Assembly: GCA_024643305.1 (NCBI GenBank)
Contig: JAHENE010000019.1
Location: 1 to 15,018, forward strand
Source of the DNA: Thiobacillaceae bacterium
Lineage (GTDB): Bacteria; Pseudomonadota; Gammaproteobacteria; Burkholderiales; Thiobacillaceae
Direction: 5' to 3'
Length of the DNA stretch: 15,018 bases
A model generated the notes under the pieces. It was not told where the DNA came from and did not search any database. It saw only the letters and a list, made by a program, of their open reading frames with translations. A program made the translations under genes and the position numbers. Shown here piece after piece: positions 1 to 6,800 of this stretch. Within the stretch, counting starts at the first letter, position 1. Each line of letters begins with the position of its first letter.

Positions 1-60
1 GAATCTTGCTAACGGCGCGGCTGTGTTCTCTATCAGCAAAAGTTTTTAATTTTTGACAGC

Positions 61-82
61 GGAGCGGCGGCAACGCTGCTCC
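61..82 (+). promoter_or_regulatory. Hairpin with GCAA tetraloop upstream of glnK
   Basis: A 9-bp stem (61-69 with 74-82, one G-U pair) closes a GCAA loop of the stable GNRA type. It is followed by a short T-rich stretch (84-87) and lies 33 nt before the glnK start. It could be the terminator of a gene ending left of the window or a leader structure of glnK. The T-run is short, so neither reading is secure. No gene is visible in positions 1-115. Confidence 0.4.
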
Positions 83-100
83 ATTTTCCCCTTGTCTTAA

Positions 101-454
<354 letters not shown>

Positions 455-465
455 GGGGAAAACAA

Positions 466-1878
466 ATGACTAAATGGCTTGCAAGTTTAAGTTTGATTTT
501 GAGTCTGGGTCTGGCTGCTCCGGTATGGGCGGAAGACGCGCCCGCCGCGACGGTTACTGAAGAGGCTGCTGCGCCAGTTGCCATGGATCAGGCTGCCACA
601 ATGCCTGCCGAGGCCGCTCCCGCAGAAGCTGCAGCTCCGGCGGCTGAGGCACCCAAGCTTGATTCTGGTGCAACTGCCTGGATGCTGACGTCCACTGCCT
701 TGGTGCTGCTGATGACCATTCCGGGTCTGGCGCTGTTTTACGGCGGCATGGTTCGCAAGAAGAACGTCCTTGGCACGATGATGCAAAGCTTTGCCATCAC
801 TGCCATGATCACCGTCTTGTGGATGGTGGCGGGTTACAGCATTGCCTTTGATACCACGGGGATGGAAAAGGGCGTCACCAACTTCTACTCCTTCTTCGGC
901 AGCCTGAGCAAGGCGTTCCTGGCGGGGATGGGGAAGGACAGCATGACAGCCAGTATCCCGGAGTCGGTGTTCATGACCTTCCAGATGACCTTTGCGATCA
1001 TCACCCCGGCCCTGATTACCGGTGCCTTTGCCGACCGCATGAAGTTCTCAGCGATGATGCTATTTACTGCGGTCTGGTCGTTGCTGGTGTATGCGCCGAT
1101 CGCGCACATGGTCTGGTCCGGTGACGGCGGTTACATGTGGGATATGGGCGTGCTGGATTTTGCTGGTGGTACTGTGGTTCACATTAACGCCGGTGTGGCG
1201 GGCCTGATTGCCGCCCTCATGCTCGGACCGCGGATCGGTTACGGCAAGGAGCCCATGGCCCCGCACAACTTGACCCTGACGGTGATGGGAGCTGCGATGC
1301 TGTGGGTGGGCTGGTTCGGTTTCAACGCAGGTTCCGCTGTTGCGGCTGACGGCCGTGCCGGCATGGCGATGGCAGTGACCCAGATCGCAACCGGCGCTGC
1401 TGCCCTGGGCTGGATGTTCGCCGAGTGGATCGGCAAGGGCAAACCCAGCGTCCTGGGTATCGCCTCCGGTGCGGTGGCTGGTCTGGTTGCCATCACCCCT
1501 GCCTCCGGTTTTGTCGGCCCCATGGGCGCACTCATCATCGGCCTCGTTGCTGGCGTGGTCTGCTTCTGGTCCGCAACCTCACTGAAGCGCATGCTGAAGT
1601 ATGACGATTCGCTGGATGCATTCGGTGTGCACGGCATTGGCGGTATTGTCGGTGCGCTGCTGACTGGCATATTTGCAGTCGAATCCATCGGCGGCACGGC
1701 AGGCAGCATGGCCCAACTCATGATTCAACTCAAGGGAACGGCCATCACCATTGCTTACACAGCGATTGGTACCTACATCATTCTCAAGGTGCTGGACCTT
1801 ACCGTAGGCCTGCGTGTGAGCGAAGATGAAGAACGCGAAGGCCTGGACATTGCGCTCCATGGCGAGCGTGTAGAGTAA
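466..1878 (+). CDS. amtB: Ammonium transporter AmtB
   Basis: A 470-residue Amt/Rh-family channel that conducts ammonium across the inner membrane as a trimer. Residues 1-22 form a signal peptide (cleavage near VWA-EDA). An Ala/Pro/Glu-rich linker (about 23-66) follows, then the eleven-helix Amt core. Matches to the E. coli enzyme are the twin pore histidines His239 (in DFAGGTVVHINAG) and His389 (in FGVHGIGG), periplasmic-site Trp217 and Ser290, and gate phenylalanines Phe176 and Phe286. The conserved cytosolic tail GLRVSEDEEREGLD, needed for coupling to GlnK, is intact. It lies directly behind glnK in one transcription unit, with GGGGA upstream of the ATG. Low-nitrogen control by NtrC is usual for this pair, but I see no convincing NtrC site. 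Confidence 0.97.
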   Translation: MTKWLASLSLILSLGLAAPVWAEDAPAATVTEEAAAPVAMDQAATMPAEAAPAEAAAPAAEAPKLDSGATAWMLTSTALVLLMTIPGLALFYGGMVRKKNVLGTMMQSFAITAMITVLWMVAGYSIAFDTTGMEKGVTNFYSFFGSLSKAFLAGMGKDSMTASIPESVFMTFQMTFAIITPALITGAFADRMKFSAMMLFTAVWSLLVYAPIAHMVWSGDGGYMWDMGVLDFAGGTVVHINAGVAGLIAALMLGPRIGYGKEPMAPHNLTLTVMGAAMLWVGWFGFNAGSAVAADGRAGMAMAVTQIATGAAALGWMFAEWIGKGKPSVLGIASGAVAGLVAITPASGFVGPMGALIIGLVAGVVCFWSATSLKRMLKYDDSLDAFGVHGIGGIVGALLTGIFAVESIGGTAGSMAQLMIQLKGTAITIAYTAIGTYIILKVLDLTVGLRVSEDEEREGLDIALHGERVE

Positions 1879-1882
1879 TTCC

Positions 1883-1903
1883 GGGGGAGGTGCTTCCTCC
1901 CCC
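1883..1903 (+). other. Perfect hairpin just behind amtB, without a T-run
   Basis: An 8-bp perfect stem (1883-1890 with 1896-1903, all G-C and A-T pairs) with a TGCTT loop starts 4 nt after the amtB stop. It has no T-run, so it is not a classical terminator. It may protect the 3' end or pause polymerase before the stronger terminator 52 nt further on. Confidence 0.5.
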
Positions 1904-1954
1904 AACCTGGCCTGCGGCATATAAGCTTTTCTTGTGCAATACCGCAGAGCAATT

Positions 1955-1978
1955 GGGCGCCTTCGGGCGCCCTTTTTT
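1955..1978 (+). terminator. Rho-independent terminator of glnK-amtB
   Basis: A perfect 7-bp GC stem (GGGCGCC at 1955-1961, GGCGCCC at 1966-1972) closes a TTCG tetraloop and runs straight into six T (1973-1978). This is a textbook intrinsic terminator. It also argues against the long upstream start (GTG at 1934) for the next gene, which would place the terminator inside that coding region. Confidence 0.93.
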
Positions 1979-2020
1979 ATCTATACTGCGGAGAGTCAAG
2001 TTACCCGATTGAAGGTTGCG

Positions 2021-2848
2021 ATGGGACGATCCATGGTGGAAATTACCCGGCCACTGTCTATAGTGGCGGTTGGCTTGATTGTTATGGGAACCTGTGTCCC
2101 CGCCAACTCTGCTACCCAGGCTGTTCCAAATATCGGGCTTCCACCGCCATCGCCGCTGCCACCAACTATTACCCCGCCCGTTATTAATCCGCCCGCGCAA
2201 CCGGTTCAGGGGATCGGTCCTGCCCCTTTGCCACCACCTGAGCCAACACCTCCACCTCCACCTCCACCTCCACCTCCACCTCCACCTCCACCTCCACCTC
2301 CACCTCCACCTCCACCTCCAACTGTCACGCCACCAGTCATTAATCCGCCCGCGCAACCGGTGCCGAGTTTGGCGCTTCCTCCTCCGCCCGCCCCGGTTCC
2401 CATCCCATCCCCTGAAAAGCCAAGGAAAGGGGTGCCCGTGCTACAAATTCGGACTGACCTCTCCATAGCCGGCATATATGGTTCCTCATGCCCTAGAGAT
2501 CCATCTGGAACAGATACCTTCTACATGAACACCATCGATGTCTATGTCCGGAAGCGGGACATTGATGCAGTGCCCTCAAGCGAGCCCACGGCCTCGGTAG
2601 GCGGGTTGACCGTTAACTATTATGACAATGGGGCCGGGCGTTTTGTTAGCAACTCTTATGAGTTGCGTAATTTCCACTTTAGCGGGGGGGATGCGAGGGT
2701 GCGTGTGACTCCTGTGCCAGCATTGGTGAGTAATTCCACTGGCATTTTCGCTGAAATACAGATTACGGCACCTGACGCTGCATTGACTGATCCAAACCCG
2801 GCCAACAACAGCCTGCGCACGTATCATTGCGAGGTTTATCCACACTAA
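2021..2848 (+). CDS. Exported proline-rich protein with hexamer-repeat linker, function unknown
   Basis: A 275-residue protein that I do not recognise. The ATG at 2021 is preferred because GAAGG (2011-2015) lies 5 nt upstream; ATG 2033 is an alternative. The N-terminus has an export signal with likely signal peptidase I cleavage near ANSA-TQA. The Cys in VMGTC does not make a good lipobox. Next comes a Pro-rich stalk (about residues 38-142) containing an uninterrupted run of 24 prolines and two copies of the motif TPPVINPPAQPV. The C-terminal domain (about 143-275) is not low-complexity, looks beta-rich, contains two Cys (SSCP and YHCE) that could form a disulphide, and ends with DPNPANNS, reminiscent of CARDB/DUF11-like beta sandwiches. 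This suggests a periplasmic or surface protein with a rigid spacer. It stands alone between a terminator and the next operon. Confidence 0.7.
   Translation: MGRSMVEITRPLSIVAVGLIVMGTCVPANSATQAVPNIGLPPPSPLPPTITPPVINPPAQPVQGIGPAPLPPPEPTPPPPPPPPPPPPPPPPPPPPPPPPTVTPPVINPPAQPVPSLALPPPPAPVPIPSPEKPRKGVPVLQIRTDLSIAGIYGSSCPRDPSGTDTFYMNTIDVYVRKRDIDAVPSSEPTASVGGLTVNYYDNGAGRFVSNSYELRNFHFSGGDARVRVTPVPALVSNSTGIFAEIQITAPDAALTDPNPANNSLRTYHCEVYPH
2183..2361 (+). repeat. Pair of exact 23-bp direct repeats flanking the proline tract
   Basis: The same 23 bases (beginning ATTAATCCGCCC) occur at 2183-2205 and 2339-2361, in the same reading frame, encoding INPPAQPV both times. They bracket the CCTCCA hexamer tract. 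This looks like an internal duplication, and recombination between the copies would delete 156 bp in frame. Confidence 0.9.
2249..2320 (+). repeat. Hexanucleotide tandem repeat (CCTCCA)12
   Basis: Twelve uninterrupted copies of CCTCCA (72 bp) encode 24 consecutive prolines in the exported protein. The unit is a multiple of three, so gain or loss of copies changes stalk length by two residues each and keeps the frame. Perfect identity of all units suggests recent slippage-driven expansion, since Pro codons could otherwise vary freely at the third base. Confidence 0.97.
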
Positions 2849-2960
2849 CTTTCGCAACGGCTTTTCAATTGCTTGCAATGATGCAGGGCGTCTTTTCAAC
2901 GTAATTTCTTCATTTATCATGGCTCGTTTTTTCTGTGCCCGGGGTGCAAGCTTTTGAGTT

Positions 2961-3019
2961 TTGTTGTCCGGCGCCCAGGGTTTAAGTTACGCTTGAGCCC
3001 TGAACCAGACTGGCAACAA
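2961..3019 (+). promoter_or_regulatory. Two-helix 5' leader of the NTPase-metA genes
   Basis: Two nested helices can form in the transcript. The outer pairs 2961-2968 (TTGTTGTC) with 3012-3019 (GGCAACAA) with one G-U pair. The inner is an 11-bp stem, 2976-2986 with 2992-3002, with two G-U pairs and loop TTACG. The outer helix ends 2 nt before the ATG at 3022, where no Shine-Dalgarno sequence is visible. It could hide the start site. There is no T-run, so it is not a terminator. It does not resemble a SAM riboswitch class I can recognise. The rest of the 2849-3021 gap shows nothing I can name. Confidence 0.4.
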
Positions 3020-3021
3020 TA

Positions 3022-3876
3022 ATGAAATTCACTTCCCAATCCTTTCGCGACTGGAAAACCAAACGCATCACCCTGTTGGGTATGTCGGGCGTGGGCAAGA
3101 CCCACATCTCGACCTTGCTGCGCGGGCATGACTGGTTTCATTTTTCCGGCGATTACCGCATCGGTACGCGCTATTTGGATGAACCCATTCTGGACATCAT
3201 CAAGCAGCAGGCGATGCAGGTGCCGTTTTTGCGCGATCTGCTGCGCAATGATTGGATCGATATCAAGAACAACATCAAGATTCATGATCTCGGTCCAGTG
3301 CTGGCTTTCGTCGGCAAACTGGGCGGGCCAGAGTGGGGCGGTTTGAGTCTTGAAGAGTTCTCGCGGCGTCAGGCCATGTACCGTGAGGGAGAAATCGCGG
3401 CCATGCGCGATGTGCCAGAATTCATTCGCAAGGGTCAGGAAATCTACGGTTACCCGCATTTCATCAACGATGTGGGCGGCAGCCTGTGCGAACTGGACGA
3501 GCCGGGCGTAATCGACCTCCTTGCCGAGAACACGCTGATTCTGTACATCCAGACCACCACGCGCGAGGAAGAGGACACGCTCATCAAGCGTGCGCAAAGC
3601 GACCCCAAGCCCTTGTACTACCGGCCGGCATTTCTTGCCGAGAATCTGCCGGTGTATTTGCGCGAGAAAGGTTTGGATTATGTGGCGCAGATCGAACCCA
3701 ACGATTTCACCCGCTGGGTGTTTCCGCGCCTGTTCCATTCGCGCCTGCCGCGCTACGAAGCAATAGCGGGACCGCACGGCTACACCGTGACATCTCAGGA
3801 GATTTCGCAAGTGCGGGATGAAAATGATTTCCTGGCGCTGGTGGAAACTGCCATTAGCCGCAAGGGGGCTGACTGA
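3022..3876 (+). CDS. Uncharacterised P-loop NTPase/kinase-like protein coupled to metA
   Basis: A 284-residue soluble protein with a Walker A motif GMSGVGKT (residues 20-27) right at the N-terminal beta strand, as in small-molecule kinases of the shikimate/nucleotide kinase type. A possible Walker B-like strand is FINDVGGS, and ILYIQTTTREEEDTL with a later PKPLYYRPAFL block looks like conserved core. There is no signal peptide, membrane segment or additional recognised domain. Such proteins are usually annotated only as ATPase. The stop overlaps the metA start (TGATG at 3874-3878), so translation is probably coupled and a role in homoserine/methionine metabolism is likely by context. Substrate and reaction are unknown; a kinase or a regulatory NTPase are both possible. 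Confidence 0.75.
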   Translation: MKFTSQSFRDWKTKRITLLGMSGVGKTHISTLLRGHDWFHFSGDYRIGTRYLDEPILDIIKQQAMQVPFLRDLLRNDWIDIKNNIKIHDLGPVLAFVGKLGGPEWGGLSLEEFSRRQAMYREGEIAAMRDVPEFIRKGQEIYGYPHFINDVGGSLCELDEPGVIDLLAENTLILYIQTTTREEEDTLIKRAQSDPKPLYYRPAFLAENLPVYLREKGLDYVAQIEPNDFTRWVFPRLFHSRLPRYEAIAGPHGYTVTSQEISQVRDENDFLALVETAISRKGAD

Positions 3877-4940
3877 TGCCGCTGGTCGCGCACAACGAGC
3901 TGCCCAGTTTTTCACGCCTTCGCTCCGAAGGCGTGACTGTGCTCACGCGCGAGCGTGCGGGCACCCAGGTCATCCGTGAATTGCATGTCGGATTGTTGAA
4001 CATGATGCCGGATGCGGCGCTGGAGGCAACTGAGCGCCAGTTTCTGCGGCTGGTGGGCGAAAGCAATCCGATCGCCCAGTTTTATGTGCACCCTTTCACC
4101 ATCCCGGCGCTACCGCGGGGAGAGGCCGGTCAGGCGCACATCGATCGCTACTACGAAAGCTTCGCCGCCATCCGCGAGCAGGGCCTGGATGCGCTTATCA
4201 TCACCGGCGCCAATGTCACCCATGCAGATCTCTCGGATGAGCCGTTCTGGGAACCACTCATTGAAGTGATCGACTGGGCCTGGGAGAACGTTACCTCGAC
4301 CCTGTGTTCCTGTCTCGCCACCCATGCCGTGATGCAGTTTCGCTACAGCCAGAAGCGCGTGAAACAACCGAACAAGGTGTGGGGCGTGTTTGAACATCGC
4401 GTCCTGGATAGTCGCCACCCGCTGGTGGCTGATGTGAATACGCGTTTTGATGTGCCACACTCGCGCTGGAACGATGTTTCTGCTGCTCAGTTTGCTTCTG
4501 CCGGATTGCATGTGCTGACAGAAAGCGAAGATGCCGGCGTGCACCTGGCGGTTTCCCCTGACGGCCTGCGTACGGTGTTTTTTCAGGGGCATCCGGAATA
4601 TGACACGGTGTCGCTCCTGAAGGAATACAAACGCGATCTTCTGTTGGCCGCTCAAGCCAAACTGCCACAGCATCCGCCCTTCCCGGAACATTATTTCGAT
4701 GCGTTCTCCCGCGAGGTGCTGAACGAATACGCGGCACGTCTTGCCGCAGGCGAGAAACCCGAATTTCCCGAGCCCCTGCTTCTGCCACATCTCGACAATA
4801 CCTGGCACGACACCGCCGAGGCAGTGGTGGGCAACTGGATAGGCTGCGTGTACCAGGTCACGCACAGCGAACGCAATCGGCCCTTCATGGAGGGTGTCGA
4901 TCCGAATGACCCGCTTGGGCTATACAAAAAAAATGGCTAA
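3876..4940 (+). CDS. metA: MetA-family homoserine O-acyltransferase
   Basis: A 354-residue member of the MetA (HTS) family, which activates homoserine by acyl transfer at the entry to methionine synthesis, in the cytoplasm. Aligned by eye to E. coli MetA, the nucleophile is Cys146 (in TSTLCSCLATHA), with His239 and Glu241 in GHPEYD and Arg253 in the following helix. LNMMPDAALEATERQFLRLV matches the family N-terminal signature. The family position that helps choose succinyl- or acetyl-CoA (Gly111 in E. coli, Glu in acetyl-transferring homologues) is Thr115 here, so acyl donor is uncertain. The C-terminus is about 45 residues longer than E. coli MetA. It overlaps the upstream NTPase by 1 nt and the downstream permease by 8 nt. 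A homoserine rather than serine substrate is assumed from the family. Confidence 0.88.
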   Translation: MPLVAHNELPSFSRLRSEGVTVLTRERAGTQVIRELHVGLLNMMPDAALEATERQFLRLVGESNPIAQFYVHPFTIPALPRGEAGQAHIDRYYESFAAIREQGLDALIITGANVTHADLSDEPFWEPLIEVIDWAWENVTSTLCSCLATHAVMQFRYSQKRVKQPNKVWGVFEHRVLDSRHPLVADVNTRFDVPHSRWNDVSAAQFASAGLHVLTESEDAGVHLAVSPDGLRTVFFQGHPEYDTVSLLKEYKRDLLLAAQAKLPQHPPFPEHYFDAFSREVLNEYAARLAAGEKPEFPEPLLLPHLDNTWHDTAEAVVGNWIGCVYQVTHSERNRPFMEGVDPNDPLGLYKKNG

Positions 4941-6045
4941 GCCAAGCTTGCTTCTCAAGCAAGAGGGTGGACTCGCCGTCATCTTTGCGACGGGCAGCTG
5001 GACGCTTGGCCAGACGGAAGCGCTCCCTGCGTTGCCAGACGTCTCAGGGGGTGCAGAGATCATCCTGGATGGAGGCGGCATCGAGACATTGGACACGACC
5101 GGCGCCTACAGGCTCATGAGCATGATGGATGCCGCAGGCGTTTCGCCGGAACGAATCAAGCTTCGCGGAGTTACGCCTTCTCTTCTTCCTGTGTGGAACC
5201 TGGTGGCGAAAAATTATTCTCAGGCCCATGGCATCACCCAAAAAAAGACTTTTGGTTTGCTCTACCAGTTTGGTCTGGGCTCGATCAGCATGCTCCAGCA
5301 TATGGCGGGGGTCGCAAACTTCGTAGGTAGGCTGGCCATGGAGATGTTTCGTCTTGCCAAAAAGCCCGGCAGTTTCAGGCTTCGCGAGTTTGTGGCGCAG
5401 ATGGAGGCGATATTCATCTACGCCATCCCTATTTCGATGGCGATGATTTTCCTGCTGGGGCTCGTATTCGCCTACCTGATGGGCGTGCAGGCACAAAAAT
5501 TCGGCGCGAATATCTATGTAGTCGATGGCGTGTCTGCAGCCGTATTGCGCGAACTGTCGCCAGTGATTGTGGCCATCCTGGTTGCGGGTCGCACGGGTGC
5601 CGCCATAACCGCCCAGTTGGGCACGATGAAAGTGAACGAGGAGATCGATGCCCTGAGCATACTCGGGCTGTCGCCTTTTGCCGTGCTGGTTTTGCCACGC
5701 ATTCTCGCGCTCTTTATTGCATTGCCCCTCCTTGTGTTTCTCGGTGATCTGGCAGGATTGCTGGGCGGAATGGTGGTGGCGAAGACGCAACTTGGACTGG
5801 AATATTCCCAGTACTGGGATCGCCTCGACAGCGTGCTGAAAATGAAAACCTTCCTTGCGGGAGTCAGCAAGGCGCCAATATTTGCCATCTTCATCGGTTT
5901 GATCGCATGTCGCATGGGGATTACTGTTGCACGTGATGCCCGTAGCGTGGGCGAGCACACCACCTCCACCGTTGTGCAAAGCATCGTTGCCATCATCGTG
6001 CTCAACGCCATATTCGCCATCGTCTTCGTACACCTGGGAATCTGA
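4933..6045 (+). CDS. mlaE: MlaE-type lipid ABC permease with N-terminal STAS domain
   Basis: A 370-residue inner-membrane permease of MCE/Mla phospholipid transport. Residues about 8-95 form a STAS-like domain (IILDGGGIETLDTTGAYRLM), standing in for the separate MlaB protein of E. coli. The MlaE domain follows with about five to six membrane segments and the family signature ELSPVIVAILVAGRTGAAITAQLGT split over residues about 212-236. The start is uncertain: ATG 4933 sits in an A-run without a ribosome-binding site and overlaps metA by 8 nt, while ATG 4906 has GGAGGG 11 nt upstream and GTG 4894 is too close to it. Either earlier start adds 9 or 13 residues. The stop overlaps mlaF by 1 nt. Confidence 0.92.
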   Translation: MAKPSLLLKQEGGLAVIFATGSWTLGQTEALPALPDVSGGAEIILDGGGIETLDTTGAYRLMSMMDAAGVSPERIKLRGVTPSLLPVWNLVAKNYSQAHGITQKKTFGLLYQFGLGSISMLQHMAGVANFVGRLAMEMFRLAKKPGSFRLREFVAQMEAIFIYAIPISMAMIFLLGLVFAYLMGVQAQKFGANIYVVDGVSAAVLRELSPVIVAILVAGRTGAAITAQLGTMKVNEEIDALSILGLSPFAVLVLPRILALFIALPLLVFLGDLAGLLGGMVVAKTQLGLEYSQYWDRLDSVLKMKTFLAGVSKAPIFAIFIGLIACRMGITVARDARSVGEHTTSTVVQSIVAIIVLNAIFAIVFVHLGI

Positions 6046-6800
6046 TGAGCCAGCCTGTCATCGAAATCAACAATATCGTTACCCAGCTTTCCGGGAACCT
6101 GATTCATGACGGCGTGAGTTTCAGCGTGGGGCGTGGCGAGGTTACAGCGTTGATAGGCGGCAGCGGTACCGGAAAATCGGTTCTGCTCAAGGAGATTATC
6201 GGCCTGATAAGACCTCAGTCCGGCAGTATCAAGCTATTCGGCGAAGACGTGTGGGCTGTGAACGAAGCGCGGCTGATGGCTTTGCGCCAGCGTTTTGGGG
6301 TGTTGTTCCAGGATGGTGCGCTGTTTTCATCGCTGACGGTAGAACAGAATGTGGCTGCACCCTTGCATGAGCATACAACCCTGTCGCCGAAGGAATGCCT
6401 CGAACTTGCCCGTCTCAAGATTGCCCTTGCGGGTCTGCCAACTTCTTCCTGGGAAAAAATGCCGAGTGAATTGTCAGGCGGCATGCGCAAGCGTGCCGCG
6501 CTGGCCCGTGCATTGGCGCTGGATCCAGAGCTGCTGTTTCTGGACGAGCCTACCTCGGGACTTGATCCGATTTCAGCGCGGGCATTTGACCGTTTGATCA
6601 GGCTGTTGTCGGACAGCCTTGGGCTTACGGTCTTTCTGGTTACGCATGACTTGGATACACTGCTCTCCATGGTCAACCGCATAATCGTGTTGGCGCGCGG
6701 CAAGGTGTTGGGGCAGGGAACAGTGGAAGAGCTTGTTAAAATCGACGATCCCTGGCTTCAGGATTATTTTTCCGCACGTTTTGTTGAGGAGCATGCCTGA
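6045..6800 (+). CDS. mlaF: MlaF-type lipid ABC transporter ATPase
   Basis: A 251-residue ABC ATPase of usual length, the cytoplasmic motor for the STAS-MlaE permease. It has Walker A GGSGTGKS (38-45), Q-loop Gln89, signature LSGGM (143-147), Walker B LLFLDE (163-168), D-loop SGLD, and H-loop His201. LSGGMRKRAALARALALDPELL is typical of the Mla/Ttg2A branch. It overlaps both neighbours by 1 nt (TGATG), which suggests strict translational coupling and equal stoichiometry with the permease. All catalytic motifs are intact. Confidence 0.95.
   Translation: MSQPVIEINNIVTQLSGNLIHDGVSFSVGRGEVTALIGGSGTGKSVLLKEIIGLIRPQSGSIKLFGEDVWAVNEARLMALRQRFGVLFQDGALFSSLTVEQNVAAPLHEHTTLSPKECLELARLKIALAGLPTSSWEKMPSELSGGMRKRAALARALALDPELLFLDEPTSGLDPISARAFDRLIRLLSDSLGLTVFLVTHDLDTLLSMVNRIIVLARGKVLGQGTVEELVKIDDPWLQDYFSARFVEEHA

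Noticed and set aside
53..58. TTGACA as a -35 box for glnK
   Set aside because: No -10 like sequence occurs 16-18 nt downstream; that position lies in the GC-rich hairpin.
1934..2020. Longer N-terminus (GTG 1934) for the proline-rich protein
   Set aside because: It would include the amtB terminator and place the signal peptide 45 or more residues from the start; ATG 2021 has a ribosome-binding site.
1799..2475. Minus-strand frames rich in Trp/Arg or Gly across the hexamer array
   Set aside because: They are low-complexity reflections of the CCTCCA repeat with no start signal or recognisable domain.
2849..2960. Terminator or promoter in the gap behind the proline-rich gene
   Set aside because: ATTGC-TT-GCAAT and other short inverted repeats are too small and lack T-runs; -35/-10 candidates were poor.
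2976..3002. Rho-independent terminator
   Set aside because: The stem is good but no T-run follows on either strand; kept as part of a leader structure.
4926..4933. Programmed frameshift fusing MetA to the STAS-MlaE protein
   Set aside because: The needed shift is +1 (or -2), not the -1 expected at an A-run, and both proteins are complete on their own.
5044..6033. Long minus-strand open frame opposite mlaE
   Set aside because: His/Gln/Arg-rich translation without recognisable features; it mirrors a conserved membrane protein on the plus strand.
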